Shown piece by piece: positions 7,155-16,725 of a stretch of 52,904 nucleotides of DNA (position 1 is the stretch's first letter; each line of letters opens with the position of its first letter). The position numbers were made by a program, and so were the translations under genes. The stretch lies in assembly GCA_934563745.1 (NCBI GenBank), contig CAKTHE010000016.1, positions 1 through 52,904 of the forward strand, given 5' to 3'. The notes under the pieces are model-generated. The model made no database searches, was not told where the DNA came from, and was given only the letters and a program-made list of their open reading frames with translations. Origin of the DNA: an uncultured Dysosmobacter sp. Its GTDB lineage: Bacteria > Bacillota > Clostridia > Oscillospirales > Oscillospiraceae.

Positions 7155-10100
7155 GTGTACTTAAAAGCTTTGGAGATCCAGGGATTTAAGTCCTTCCCGG
7201 AGAAAACGGTTCTGAACTTTGCCGAGGATATTACCGCCATCGTCGGTCCCAACGGCTCCGGAAAATCGAATATTTCCGACGCGATCCGCTGGGTCATGGG
7301 CGAGCAGAGCGCCAAGGACCTTCGGGGCGCCAAGATGGAGGATGTGATCTTCGGCGGCACGGCCAAGCGCCCCCAGATGGGCTTTGCTCAGGTTACGCTG
7401 GTCCTGGATAATACGGAGCATATTTTCCCTACCATGGACGAGGCGGAGGTGTCTGTGACCCGCCGGTATTACCGCAGCGGGGAGAGCGAATATTACATCA
7501 ATCGCCAGTCGGTCCGGCTGCGGGACGTGACGGAGCTGTTTCTGGATACCGGCATGGGCCGGGAGGGGTATTCCATCATCGGCCAGGGGCGGATCGACGA
7601 GATCCTCTCTACCCGCAGCGGGGACCGGCGGGAGGTTTTTGAGGAGGCGGCCGGTATTTCCAAATACCGCCGCCGCAAGGAAGAGTCTGAGCGCAAGCTC
7701 CAGCGCACGGAGGAAAATCTGGTGCGCGTCAACGACAAGATCGCGGAGCTGGAGCTGCAGGTGGAACCCCTGCGGGATCAGGCGGAAAAGGCGAAGAAGT
7801 ACCTGGTTTTGCGGGATGAGCTGCGCCTGCTGGAGATTTCCGTGTGGCTGACCAATCTGGATGAGCTCAAAGCCGGGGCCCGCAGACTGGAGGCGGACTT
7901 CCGCCTTGCGAAGGAGCAGCGGGAGCGTGCCCGGCAGGAGCTGGATGCCCTCTATGCCGCGGGCGAGCGCTGCGGTCAGCAGATGCAGGAAAAGGAAATG
8001 GAGGCTGAGCGTCTGCGGACCGATGCCGCCGGAGTGGACGGTGCGCTGGGCGAGGAGGATGCGGCCGTGGCGGTGCTGGAGGCGACCATTGCCCACCAGC
8101 AGGAGAATCTGGCCCGGCTGGAACAGGAGCTTAGTGACCAGGCGGACCGCACGGGCGGACTGGAGCGGCAGATCGCGGCGCTGGATGAACGGCTGGAGCA
8201 GATCGCCCAGTCCGGAGCCGAGCAGGGAAAGCGGCTGGAGGAGCTTCTGAAGGAAGCGCAGGCGGCGGCGGAGTCCGCCGGAGGAGCCGGCAGCCTGGCA
8301 GAGACGCTGCGGAGCCGGGAGGCGGTCGCCCTTGCGGCGGCGGCACAGGCACGGGCGGAGGAAGCGGCCTGCGGCGCAGAGGATGCGCAGATGCAGGAGC
8401 GTCTGCAGGCGGTGCAGGAAGAACAGGCCGGCGTCCGGCAGGAGCTGGACGAAGCGAAAAAAGAGGAAAAGGCGGACCGGCGGGCGCTGGAGGATGCCCG
8501 GGACGAGGTGCAGGCGGCGGCCAACGTGATCGCGGGCCACACCCTGAAGCTGGACGAGCGCAGCCGCCGGGCCAAAGAGGCTGAGGATGAGGCCATGCGC
8601 TTGACGCTGGATTCCGGCGCGCTGGACAACCGGGTCCGCCTGCTCCGGGAGATGGAGCGGGAATATGAGGGCTTCTCCAAGGCCGTGCGCACGGTCATGC
8701 AGGCGAAAACGACGCTGCGCGGGATCCACGGCCCGGTGGCGGAGCTGATGGAGACGGACGGCACTTACTCCGTGGCCATTGAGATCGCCCTGGGCGCCGG
8801 GCTGCAGAATATTGTGGTGGACCGGGAGGAAGACGCCAAGGCAGCCATCGGCTACCTCAAGCGGCGGGATGCCGGCCGGGCGACCTTCCTGCCGCTGAGC
8901 GCCATTCACGGCGAGGCCTTGCGGGAGCGGGGCGTGGAACGGGAATACGGCTATGTGGGTCTGGCGTCGGAGCTGGTCCGTTTTGACGAGCGGTACCGCG
9001 GGATCTTTTTGAACCTTCTGGGACGGACCGTGGTGGTGGAGGATCTGGACTGTGGCATTGCCATCGCGCGGAAATACGCCGGCCGCTTCCGGATCGTTAC
9101 ACTGGACGGCCAGGTCATCAACCGGGGCGGCTCCATGACCGGCGGCAGCGTCAGCCGCAATGCCGGCGTGCTGTCCCGGGCGGCAGAGCTGCAGACGCTG
9201 CTGACCCGGCAGACATCCATGCGGCAGAGCCTGGAAACGGCCAGGGCCGCGGCGGAAACCGCCCGGCGTGAGCTGGAGGCGGCCCGCTATGCCGTGGAGA
9301 CTGCCCAGACCCAGCGCCGTCAGGCAGAGGACGAGGTGCTGCGCCTGGAAGGCCGGCAGAATCATGCCAGACTGCTGGTGCAGGGGCTGGAGGAGAAGCT
9401 GGAAAATCTGGCCGGAGAGGCGGAGAGCCTGCGCGGACGGATGGAGGACCACTCCGCCCGCCGGCAGGAGATCCAGGCAAGGATCGCGGAGCAGGAGCAG
9501 GAGGCGGAACGCTGCCGGGCGGAACTGCAAAAGGCGCTGTCCGGGCAGACGGAGCAGCTGGCCCGCTCCAATGAGCTGGCCGGGACCGTCAGTACGATCC
9601 AGGCGGAGCTGGCGGCACTGCACGCCGAAGAGGAGACGACCCGTAGCCGGAGGACCGATCTTCAGGAGCTGCAGACGCAGCTGCAGGGCGACCGGGACGA
9701 GAAAGAGCGCCTGCGGTCGGAGCATCAGGCACGCATTGCCGCTGCCCGGCAGGAGATCGAAACACACCGGGGCAAAAAAGAACAGCTGCAGGCCCGGCGG
9801 GACGAGCTGGGAACACGGATCACCGCCCTGAACGAGGCCCGCTTTGCCCTGGAGGCAGAGCGTACGGCCAAGAACCGGGCCGGCCAGGAGAAGAATGACG
9901 AGCTTCTGAATCTGGAGCGGGAGGCCTCCCGCTTGGAGCAGAAGATCGCGGCCAACGCGTTGGAGGAAAAGCAGATCCTGGACCGGCTGTGGGAGCGCTA
10001 TGAGCTGAGCCATTCCGACGCTCAGGCCCAGCGGCAGGAGCTGGAGAGCATTCCCCGGGCAAACCGGCGCATCGGCGAGCTGAAGCGGGATATCGGTGCG

Positions 10101-10721
10101 CTGGGGACGATCAATATCGGCGCCATTGAGGAATTTGACCGGGTGAACACCCGCTATACCTACCTCAGCGAGCAGCGCGACGATGTGGCCCGGTCCAAGG
10201 AGGAGCTGGAGGGCATCATTCAGGAGATCACGGAGGAGATGACCCGGATCTTCGGTGAGCAGTTCCGGCTGCTGAATGAGAGTTTTCAGACCACCTTCCG
10301 GGAGCTTTTCGGCGGCGGACAGGCCCGGCTGGAGCTGGAGGATGAAAAGGATATCCTCAACTGCGGCATTGAGATCAAGGCGCAGCCCCCGGGAAAAAGC
10401 CTGAAGACCATTTCGCTGCTCTCCGGCGGGGAGAAGGCGTTTGTTGCCATTGCCCTGTATTTTTCCATCATCAAGGTCCACCCGACGCCGTTTTGCGTCA
10501 TGGACGAGATCGAAGCTGCGTTGGACGACGTGAATGTGACCCGCTATGCCCGCTATATGCGTTCGATCACCGGAAAGACGCAGTTTATCGTTATCACGCA
10601 CCGCCGGGGCACAATGGAAGAGGCGGATGTCCTTTACGGAGTCACCATGCAGGAACAGGGGGTCAGCAAGATCCTGACCATCAACCTCAACGATATGGCG
10701 AAGGAACTGAAGATCAAATAA
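7155..10721 (+). CDS. smc: Chromosome segregation protein SMC
   Basis: The SMC ATPase of the condensin complex that compacts and helps segregate the chromosome with ScpA and ScpB. Domains in order: N-terminal ATP-binding head with Walker A GPNGSGKSN (residues 31-39), a long coiled coil, a central hinge (about 510-680, ending near GGSMTGGS), the returning coiled coil, and a C-terminal head with ABC signature LSGGEKA and Walker B PFCVMDEIEAALDD. I chose the GTG at 7155 because AAGGAG sits upstream and the protein then begins MYLKALEIQGFKSF as in other SMCs, giving 1188 residues, the usual size. It is followed by ftsY, a common Firmicutes order; rnc, often upstream, is absent here. Confidence 0.97.
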   Translation: MYLKALEIQGFKSFPEKTVLNFAEDITAIVGPNGSGKSNISDAIRWVMGEQSAKDLRGAKMEDVIFGGTAKRPQMGFAQVTLVLDNTEHIFPTMDEAEVSVTRRYYRSGESEYYINRQSVRLRDVTELFLDTGMGREGYSIIGQGRIDEILSTRSGDRREVFEEAAGISKYRRRKEESERKLQRTEENLVRVNDKIAELELQVEPLRDQAEKAKKYLVLRDELRLLEISVWLTNLDELKAGARRLEADFRLAKEQRERARQELDALYAAGERCGQQMQEKEMEAERLRTDAAGVDGALGEEDAAVAVLEATIAHQQENLARLEQELSDQADRTGGLERQIAALDERLEQIAQSGAEQGKRLEELLKEAQAAAESAGGAGSLAETLRSREAVALAAAAQARAEEAACGAEDAQMQERLQAVQEEQAGVRQELDEAKKEEKADRRALEDARDEVQAAANVIAGHTLKLDERSRRAKEAEDEAMRLTLDSGALDNRVRLLREMEREYEGFSKAVRTVMQAKTTLRGIHGPVAELMETDGTYSVAIEIALGAGLQNIVVDREEDAKAAIGYLKRRDAGRATFLPLSAIHGEALRERGVEREYGYVGLASELVRFDERYRGIFLNLLGRTVVVEDLDCGIAIARKYAGRFRIVTLDGQVINRGGSMTGGSVSRNAGVLSRAAELQTLLTRQTSMRQSLETARAAAETARRELEAARYAVETAQTQRRQAEDEVLRLEGRQNHARLLVQGLEEKLENLAGEAESLRGRMEDHSARRQEIQARIAEQEQEAERCRAELQKALSGQTEQLARSNELAGTVSTIQAELAALHAEEETTRSRRTDLQELQTQLQGDRDEKERLRSEHQARIAAARQEIETHRGKKEQLQARRDELGTRITALNEARFALEAERTAKNRAGQEKNDELLNLEREASRLEQKIAANALEEKQILDRLWERYELSHSDAQAQRQELESIPRANRRIGELKRDIGALGTINIGAIEEFDRVNTRYTYLSEQRDDVARSKEELEGIIQEITEEMTRIFGEQFRLLNESFQTTFRELFGGGQARLELEDEKDILNCGIEIKAQPPGKSLKTISLLSGGEKAFVAIALYFSIIKVHPTPFCVMDEIEAALDDVNVTRYARYMRSITGKTQFIVITHRRGTMEEADVLYGVTMQEQGVSKILTINLNDMAKELKIK

Positions 10722-10787
10722 CCGCGCCGGGAGAAGCGCTCCTGTGCCGCCGGGGCGGACCATAGCTGCCCCTGAAAGGAGTTTATG

Positions 10788-11660
10788 ATGGGCTTTTTTG
10801 ACAAACTGAAAAAAATCACCAGCAATCTTTTCTCCGGCTTTACGGAGGCGGATGAGGCCTTTTTTGATGAGCTGGAGGAGACGCTGATCCTGGCGGATCT
10901 GGGCGTGGATGCCGCCGCAGACGCGGTGGAGCAGCTGCGGACCCGGGTCCGGAAGGAGCATCTGGAGGGCCAGGAGGCCGTGCGGGAGGCACTGCGGACC
11001 ATCCTGGCCGAGGAGATGGACGTAGGGGATACGGCCCTGCAGCTGGGCACGCAGCCCAGCGTGGTGCTGTTCATCGGCGTCAACGGCGTCGGAAAGACCA
11101 CCTCCATCGGCAAGCTGGCGCATCGCCTCAAGGCAGAGGGCAAGCGGGTGCTGCTGTGCGCGGCGGATACGTTCCGGGCCGCGGCGGCGGATCAGCTGCA
11201 GATCTGGGCGGAGCGGGCCGGCTGTGAGCTGGTCCGCCAGAAAGAAGGGGCGGATCCCGGCGCGGTCCTTTTTGACGCGCTGCAGGCGGCCAAGGCCCGG
11301 AATGTGGATGTGGTGCTGTGCGATACCGCCGGCCGGCTTCATAACAAGGCGAACCTGATGGCGGAGCTGGCCAAGCTCTCCAAAATCATTGACCGGGAGT
11401 GCCCGGGCTGCAACCGGGAGACGCTGCTGGTGCTGGATGCCACCACCGGCCAGAACGGCCTGATCCAGGCCAGGACCTTCAAGGAGACCGCGGGGCTGAC
11501 CGGCATCGTCCTTACGAAGCTGGACGGTACGGCCAAGGGCGGCATCGTGGTTTCCATCGCCCGGGAGCTGGGGGTGCCGGTCAAATTTGCCGGTGTGGGC
11601 GAGGGCATCGACGATCTGAAGCCCTTTGATGCCCGGGATTACGCGGAGGCCATTATCTGA
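10788..11660 (+). CDS. ftsY: Signal recognition particle receptor FtsY
   Basis: The GTPase receptor that docks the SRP-ribosome complex at the membrane. An N-terminal helical N domain (about residues 1-85) is followed by the G domain with GVNGVGKTT (P-loop), [12 protein letters not shown], the DTAGR motif and [10 protein letters not shown]. It lacks the long acidic N-terminal A domain of E. coli FtsY, as is usual in Firmicutes. Two adjacent ATG codons occur (10785 and 10788); AAAGGAG lies 6 bases before the second, which is preferred. It lies 63 bases downstream of smc in the same transcript. Confidence 0.97.
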   Translation: MGFFDKLKKITSNLFSGFTEADEAFFDELEETLILADLGVDAAADAVEQLRTRVRKEHLEGQEAVREALRTILAEEMDVGDTALQLGTQPSVVLFIGVNGVGKTTSIGKLAHRLKAEGKRVLLCAADTFRAAAADQLQIWAERAGCELVRQKEGADPGAVLFDALQAAKARNVDVVLCDTAGRLHNKANLMAELAKLSKIIDRECPGCNRETLLVLDATTGQNGLIQARTFKETAGLTGIVLTKLDGTAKGGIVVSIARELGVPVKFAGVGEGIDDLKPFDARDYAEAII

Positions 11661-11664
11661 TCAG

Positions 11665-11691
11665 GCAAAGCGGCGGTCCGATCCGCTTTGC
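11665..11691 (+). other. Hairpin between ftsY and rph
   Basis: A 9-bp perfect stem GCAAAGCGG/CCGCTTTGC followed by GGGGATTTTG. The tail is not a clean T-run, so it may be a leaky terminator or a processing structure. Confidence 0.4.
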
Positions 11692-11716
11692 GGGGATTTT
11701 GAAATGAGGAATGAAT

Positions 11717-12439
11717 ATGACCAGACAGGACGGACGGGCGTACGACGAGCTGCGCCCCATCAAGATTACGACGGATTTTGTGAAGTTTCCGGAGGGGAGC
11801 TGCCTCATTGAATGCGGCGACACGATGGTGCTTTGCTGCGCCAGCATCGAGGAAAAAACGCCTCCGCATGTGCCGGAGGGCGAGGGCTGGGTCACGGCGG
11901 AGTATTCCATGCTGCCCCGCGCCAACCGGGAACGCAGCAAGCGGGACATTGCCAAGCTGAAGCTCAGTCCCCGCAGCGCAGAGATCCAGCGGCTGGTGGG
12001 CCGCAGCCTCCGGGCCGCCGTGGACCGGAAGGCCCTGGGCGAGCGGACCATCAACATCGACTGTGACGTGCTGCAGGGCGACGGCGGCACCCGGACCGCC
12101 TCCGTTACCGGCGGCTTTGTGGCGCTGGCGCTGGCCTGCCGGAAGCTGGTGGAAGCGGGCGAGCTGGCCTCCAGTCCCATTCGCCATTTTGTGACCGGCG
12201 TATCCGCCGGCATCGTGGATGAGCAGCCCATGCTGGACCTCCGGTACAGCGAGGACAGCCGGGCCCAGGTGGATCTGAACTGCGTAATGAACGAGCTGGG
12301 CGAGATCATTGAACTGCAGGGCACCGGTGAGGGCCGGGCCTTCACGCCGACAGAGCAGCAGGAGCTGGTGCGCCTGTGCACCAAAGGAAACCGGGAGCTG
12401 CTGAGGATCCAGAGAGAAGCGCTGGGAGGGAAGCTGTAA
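11717..12439 (+). CDS. rph: Ribonuclease PH
   Basis: A phosphorolytic 3'-5' exoribonuclease that trims tRNA 3' ends. Family features are the N-terminal RPIKITTDF, the ERSKRDIAKLKLSPRSAEIQRLVGRSLRA segment region, INIDCDVLQGDGGTRTASV in the phosphate-binding site, and the C-terminal LQGTGEGRAFT. Length 240 residues is standard. ATG 11717 is preferred over ATG 11711 because GAGGA is 6 bases before it. The stop codon overlaps the rdgB start by one base (TAATG). Confidence 0.96.
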   Translation: MTRQDGRAYDELRPIKITTDFVKFPEGSCLIECGDTMVLCCASIEEKTPPHVPEGEGWVTAEYSMLPRANRERSKRDIAKLKLSPRSAEIQRLVGRSLRAAVDRKALGERTINIDCDVLQGDGGTRTASVTGGFVALALACRKLVEAGELASSPIRHFVTGVSAGIVDEQPMLDLRYSEDSRAQVDLNCVMNELGEIIELQGTGEGRAFTPTEQQELVRLCTKGNRELLRIQREALGGKL

Positions 12440-13041
12440 TGAAATTTGTGCTTGCTACGCATAATCCCAATAAGATCCGGGAGATGGGGGAGATCTTGGG
12501 CCGGCTGGGCGTGGAAGTGGTCGCGCCGAAGGACCTGGGGATCACGGTGGACGTGGAGGAGACCGGCACCACCTTCGCGGAAAACGCCATGCTGAAGGCC
12601 AAGGCCATCTGCGCAGCGGCCGGGATCCCGGCCATCGCTGATGATTCCGGGCTGTGCGTGGACGCCCTGAACGGCGGCCCCGGGGTATACTCCGCCCGCT
12701 ACGGCGGTGAGGGCCTGGATGACCGGGGACGCTGCATGCTGCTGCTGCAGAGCATGCGGGGGCAGACCACCCGGGCGGCCCATTTTGCCTGCGCCATTGC
12801 CTGCGCCTTCCCCAACGGTGACACGCTGACGGCCGAGGGCCAGGCTCCCGGTACCATTGCCTTTGCGCCCATGGGGGAGAATGGTTTTGGCTATGACCCT
12901 GTGTTCTTCGTGCCTGACAAGGCAAAGACCTTTGCACAGCTGAGCCAGGAGGAAAAGGCGGAGATCTCGCATCGGGGCAAGGCTTTACGCCTTTTTGCCG
13001 AAAAGCTGGAAACTTATTTGCACACAAACGCGTCTTTCTGA
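12439..13041 (+). CDS. rdgB: XTP/dITP diphosphatase (RdgB/HAM1 family)
   Basis: A house-cleaning pyrophosphatase that hydrolyses dITP, ITP and XTP to monophosphates. The family motifs are clear: N-terminal FVLATHNPNKIREM, TGTTFAENAMLKAK, the ADDSGLCVDAL motif with the metal-binding aspartates, GENGFGYDPVF and the C-terminal SHRGKALR. Length 200 residues is typical. The start overlaps the rph stop by one base; rph-rdgB pairs are common in Firmicutes and in some species are fused. Confidence 0.96.
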   Translation: MKFVLATHNPNKIREMGEILGRLGVEVVAPKDLGITVDVEETGTTFAENAMLKAKAICAAAGIPAIADDSGLCVDALNGGPGVYSARYGGEGLDDRGRCMLLLQSMRGQTTRAAHFACAIACAFPNGDTLTAEGQAPGTIAFAPMGENGFGYDPVFFVPDKAKTFAQLSQEEKAEISHRGKALRLFAEKLETYLHTNASF

Positions 13042-13099
13042 AAAGGGGATCGGCCGCGTTTTTTACATTTTATTATGAGGGAGCGGTAGCAAAGTTTTT

Positions 13100-13420
13100 A
13101 TGGATCTGACAAGTAAGCAGCGGGCACAGCTCAAGGGGCTGGCCAACGGACTGGACACTATTGTGCACATTGGAAAAGACGGCATCGGCGAGAATCTGAT
13201 TCGTCAGGCCGATGATGCGCTGGAGGCACGGGAGCTGATCAAGGGGCGCGTGCTGGACAACAATCTGGACTATGATGCGCGCCTGGCCGCGCAGGAGCTG
13301 GCCAAGGCCACCCGTGCAGAGGTGGTGCAGGTGATCGGAAGCAAATTTGTTCTTTACCGGGAAAGCCACTCTAAACCGAAGGAGAAGCGGATCCAGCTGG
13401 CCCGGCCCGGCAAAAAATAA
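13100..13420 (+). CDS. yhbY: YhbY/CRM-domain ribosome-associated RNA-binding protein
   Basis: A small (106 residues) CRM-domain protein that binds pre-50S ribosomal particles in E. coli. The GxxG loop appears as GKDGIGENL and the N-terminal helix as LTSKQRAQLKGLANGL. A GAGGGAG sequence lies upstream but about 17 bases from the ATG, an unusually long spacing. It begins the ribosome and NAD block yhbY, nadD-yqeK, LCP, rsfS, which resembles the B. subtilis yqeH-yhbY-nadD-yqeK-rsfS order. Confidence 0.93.
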   Translation: MDLTSKQRAQLKGLANGLDTIVHIGKDGIGENLIRQADDALEARELIKGRVLDNNLDYDARLAAQELAKATRAEVVQVIGSKFVLYRESHSKPKEKRIQLARPGKK

Positions 13421-13474
13421 CGAGAGCGGCGAGCGGCTTTGCCGCCATGTCGGCAGACGCAGGAGGGAGTTTTG

Positions 13475-14671
13475 ATGCGAATCGGAGTTTACGGCGGAAC
13501 CTTTAATCCGCCCCATCTGGGCCACTTGACCGCGGCCCGGACCGCGTTTGAAATGCTCAAGCTGGACAAACTGGTGCTGATCCCGGCGGGGATCCCGCCG
13601 CACAAGGAGGTTCCGACCGGCAGCCCCACGGCCCGGCAGCGCCTGGAAATGACCCGCATGGCCGGCGAACAGCTGGGCCTGGGCGACCGGGTGGAGGTTT
13701 TGGATCTGGAGCTTCAGCGCAGCGGGAAGAGCTATACGGCCGACACGCTGCGCGAGCTGCACGCACGCTGGCCCGAGGCGGAACTGTGGCTTCTGATGGG
13801 AGCGGACATGTTTTTGACCCTGCACACCTGGTATCATCCGGACACGATTTTTTCCATGGCCGGTGTGGCGGCCTTTGGCCGCACGGAAGCGGACATGGAA
13901 GAGCTGTTTTCGGTCCAGCGGGAATATCTTTATTCGGTTTATCCGCAGGCCCGTATTTTTACCATGACCATTCCGGGTGTGGTGGACATCTCCTCGTCTC
14001 AGCTGCGGGATGAGCTCTGCCGCGGGCAGGGCGGGCAGTATCTGTCCCCGGCCGTCTGGGGCTATATCCTGCGGGAACGGCTTTACGGGACCCAGGCGGA
14101 CCTCAGGCACCTTCCGCTGCGGCAGCTGCGGGCGGTGGCGCTGTCGTACCTGAAATATAAGCGGATCCCCCACGTGCTGGGTGCCGAGCAGGAGGCCATC
14201 CGCCTGGCGCTGCGCTACGGGGAAGACCCGGAAAAGGCCCGGGTGGCGGCGCTGCTGCATGACTGTACCAAGAAGCTGGAGATGGACGATCAGCTGGCCC
14301 TGTGCCGGCAGTACGGGATCGAACTGGACGAGCTGGAGCAGAAGGCCCTGAAGCTGCTGCATGCCAAAACCGGCGCTGCTATTGCCCGGGATGTGTTCGG
14401 CGTGGATGACGCGGTCTATAACGCGATCCTATGGCATACGACCGGGCATGCTCACATGACGCGGCTGGAAAAAATCATGTATCTGGCGGATTATATTGAG
14501 CCGTCCCGGGATTTCCCCGGGCTTGAGAAGCTGCGCAAGGTGTGCTATGAGGATCTGGATGCCGGGATGCGTCTGGGTCTGGAGATGAGCATCGAAGAAC
14601 TGACGGGAGACGGAAAGCCCGTCCATCCGGACACCATCCGGGCGAGAGAGGATTTGAACACGGGCATATGA
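13475..14671 (+). CDS. nadD: Fused nicotinate-nucleotide adenylyltransferase and YqeK-type HD hydrolase
   Basis: Two enzymes in one 398-residue chain. Residues 1 to about 200 are NadD, which makes deamido-NAD from nicotinate mononucleotide and ATP: nucleotidyltransferase motif GVYGGTFNPPHLGHL and the C-terminal ISSSQLRDEL motif. Residues about 205 to 398 are a YqeK HD domain, a family with diadenosine-tetraphosphate hydrolase members: AALLHDCTK supplies the HD pair, with HAKTGAAIA and ILWHTTGHA as further metal histidines. In B. subtilis these are two adjacent genes. Start ATG 13475 has GGAGGGAG upstream. The stop overlaps the next gene by four bases. Confidence 0.93.
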   Translation: MRIGVYGGTFNPPHLGHLTAARTAFEMLKLDKLVLIPAGIPPHKEVPTGSPTARQRLEMTRMAGEQLGLGDRVEVLDLELQRSGKSYTADTLRELHARWPEAELWLLMGADMFLTLHTWYHPDTIFSMAGVAAFGRTEADMEELFSVQREYLYSVYPQARIFTMTIPGVVDISSSQLRDELCRGQGGQYLSPAVWGYILRERLYGTQADLRHLPLRQLRAVALSYLKYKRIPHVLGAEQEAIRLALRYGEDPEKARVAALLHDCTKKLEMDDQLALCRQYGIELDELEQKALKLLHAKTGAAIARDVFGVDDAVYNAILWHTTGHAHMTRLEKIMYLADYIEPSRDFPGLEKLRKVCYEDLDAGMRLGLEMSIEELTGDGKPVHPDTIRAREDLNTGI

Positions 14672-16116
14672 GAAAGAGATACGAACATACGGCAGAAGAA
14701 TCCGGGCGGGAACACGGAACCCGCAGGCGGCGCGGCCGTCTGACCCGCCAGCAGAAGGGGCTGCTGGCAATTTGTCTGGTGCTGGCCCTGGCCGTGGTGC
14801 TGGTTTTGGTGTACCGGTCCCTGGTGGTCCGGCCGGATATCCCCAACGGCGAGACGAAAAAGGATGAAGAGAAGATCGATTACGGAGACGGCGTCCAGCC
14901 CCGGGCAGACGGGGCGCGGAAAAGCGACTCGTGGTATACGGTGCTGATCCTGGGGCGGGATACCGGCGGCGGCGGAAACACGGACACCATGCTGCTGGCC
15001 AGTTATGACGTGACCAATCAGAAGGCCACGGTCATGTCCATCCCCCGGGATACCATGGTCAACGTCTCCTGGGACATCAAGCGCATCAATTCCGTCTATA
15101 ATTACTATGGCGGCGGCGATAAGGGCATCCAGGCGCTGTATAAGGAGATCTCCCAGCTGGTCGGCTTTGAGCCGGATTACCAGGTGGTTGTGGAGTGGGA
15201 AGCGGTCGGAAAGATCGTGGAGGCCATGGGCGGCGTGTACTTCGACGTACCCCGGAACATGAATTACGACGATCCCACCCAGGATCTGCACATTCACCAG
15301 ACCAAGGGCTATCGGCTGCTTTCCGGCAGCGATGCGATGCAGGTCCTGCGCTATCGCCACGACAACGATATGCGCTACGGCTATCCGGACGGGGATCTGG
15401 GCCGCATCAAGACCCAGCAGGCCCTGCTCAAGGCGATGGTCGAGCAGCTGCTGCAGCTGAAAAATATCGCAAAGATCAACGAGTTCGCCAAGGTGTTCCG
15501 GGAGAATGTGGAGACGGACCTGAGCTTTGCAAACCTCTGCTGGTTCGGCCAGCAGGCGGTGATGGGCGGGCTGAAGGCGGAAAACGTGAACTTTGTCACG
15601 ATGCCCAACAAGACCGCCTCCCTGTGGAGCCGGACCTATCACTGTTATCAGTCCTACGTGACGCCGAAGGCCGCGGAGCTGCTGGAACTGGTCAACAATG
15701 AGCTCAGCCCCTTCCAGGAGACGTTTACCCTCAGCGATCTGGATATTATGTCGGTGAACGCCGATGGGTCCGTCAGCTCCTCCACGGGACATGTGGAAGA
15801 CGCCAAGGCGGCTGTTCCGCCGGTCAAAACCACGAAGCCGTCCGGGACGGAGGAGCCGAATAACCCGGGGACCACGGATCCCGGCACTACCGATCCGGGG
15901 ACGACCGACCCCGGCACCACGGATCCCGGCGTTACCGACCCCGGTACCACGGATCCGGGCACTGTTGATCCAGGCACCACGGACCCCGGGACGACCGATC
16001 CCGGCACCACGGATCCGGGCACTGTCGATCCCGGGACAACGGACCCTGGGATTGAGGAGCCGGAGGTACCGGCCGCTCCGGAGGAACCGGAAAATTATGA
16101 CGAACCGACGGCCTGA
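14668..16116 (+). CDS. LytR-CpsA-Psr (LCP) family protein with proline/threonine repeat tail
   Basis: An LCP-family phosphotransferase of the kind that attaches wall teichoic acid or other anionic glycopolymers to peptidoglycan. Order: basic cytoplasmic N-terminus (RRRRGR), one membrane helix (about residues 30-52), then an outer-surface LCP domain with DTMLLASYDV, SIPRDTMV and RYRHDND...GDLGRIKTQQ containing the conserved arginines that bind the polyprenyl pyrophosphate. A C-terminal tail from about residue 400 holds twelve five-residue units PGTTD or close variants, probably a flexible linker within the wall. It overlaps the nadD-yqeK stop by four bases. Confidence 0.93.
   Translation: MRKRYEHTAEESGREHGTRRRRGRLTRQQKGLLAICLVLALAVVLVLVYRSLVVRPDIPNGETKKDEEKIDYGDGVQPRADGARKSDSWYTVLILGRDTGGGGNTDTMLLASYDVTNQKATVMSIPRDTMVNVSWDIKRINSVYNYYGGGDKGIQALYKEISQLVGFEPDYQVVVEWEAVGKIVEAMGGVYFDVPRNMNYDDPTQDLHIHQTKGYRLLSGSDAMQVLRYRHDNDMRYGYPDGDLGRIKTQQALLKAMVEQLLQLKNIAKINEFAKVFRENVETDLSFANLCWFGQQAVMGGLKAENVNFVTMPNKTASLWSRTYHCYQSYVTPKAAELLELVNNELSPFQETFTLSDLDIMSVNADGSVSSSTGHVEDAKAAVPPVKTTKPSGTEEPNNPGTTDPGTTDPGTTDPGTTDPGVTDPGTTDPGTVDPGTTDPGTTDPGTTDPGTVDPGTTDPGIEEPEVPAAPEEPENYDEPTA
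15865..16044 (+). repeat. Twelve 15-base units encoding PGTTD-type repeats
   Basis: In-frame tandem units encoding PGTTD, with PGVTD and PGTVD variants, at the end of the LCP protein. The codons vary between units, so the peptide rather than the DNA appears to be conserved. Confidence 0.9.
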
Positions 16117-16143
16117 GGCCGGAAAAAGAAAGGATACTTGCGT

Positions 16144-16503
16144 ATGACACCGAAAGAAATTGCCCTGACGGCAGTCCGGGCTCTGGACGAGAAAAAGGGA
16201 CAGGAGATCGCGGCCATTGAGATCACGGATCTGACGACTCTGGCAGACTATTTTGTTTTTGCGACCGGCAGCTCCAACACGCAGATCAACGCGCTGTGCG
16301 GCGCGGTGGAGAAGGCGCTGGACGAGCAGGGAGAGCAGGTCCTCCGGAGAGAGGGCTATCGGGATGGGACCTGGGTGCTGCTGGACTACGGCAGTGTGGT
16401 GGTCCATGTCTTCTCGCAGGAGGCCCGGGAATTCTATTCGCTCGAACGTCTTTGGAAGGACGGAAAGGCGCTGGACCTGAGCGCGGTCCTGACGAAGGAT
16501 TGA
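16144..16503 (+). CDS. rsfS: Ribosomal silencing factor RsfS
   Basis: RsfS binds ribosomal protein L14 and blocks joining of the 30S and 50S subunits under starvation. The 119-residue protein shows the family segments [21 protein letters not shown] and [30 protein letters not shown]. ATG 16144 is chosen, with AAAGGA 9 bases upstream; a TTG two codons earlier is possible. It is the last gene of the smc-to-rsfS run, followed by a terminator. Confidence 0.95.
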   Translation: [119 protein letters not shown]

Positions 16504-16514
16504 GAAAGGAGCGG

Positions 16515-16548
16515 GCCCGCCCGCCGCTGTGCGGCAGGGCGGGCTTTT
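16515..16548 (+). terminator. Intrinsic terminator after rsfS
   Basis: A GC-rich stem, 16515-16527 with 16531-16544 (one bulged A, loop TGT), followed by TTTT, 12 bases past the rsfS stop. Confidence 0.85.
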
Positions 16549-16600
16549 GCGGGGCCGGCGGCGGAACGGGATGAAGAAAAGCGGCGCCTCCCATTCCTGA

Positions 16601-16637
16601 AAAACAGGCGCTGCAACCAAAAGTTGCGCCGCAGTGG
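16601..16637. other. Imperfect inverted repeat upstream of the XRE gene
   Basis: GCAAC-CAAAA-GTTGC inside a longer imperfect GGCGC...GCGCC dyad, about 90-110 bases upstream of the XRE-type gene. It may be an operator or a small hairpin; the rest of the 220-base gap shows nothing further. Confidence 0.3.
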
Positions 16638-16725
16638 GTGGACGCAACCGCCTTTGTTTGGCAGGATTACGGCAGAAGATCCGTGGCGCTGAACCGCAGC
16701 GCCGGAAAACAAAGGAGGAAACGGA

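Noticed and set aside
7161..11342. Very long open frame (1393 codons) antisense to smc and ftsY
   Set aside because: It mirrors the codon pattern of the GC-rich smc/ftsY genes, shows no family motif and has no ribosome binding site.
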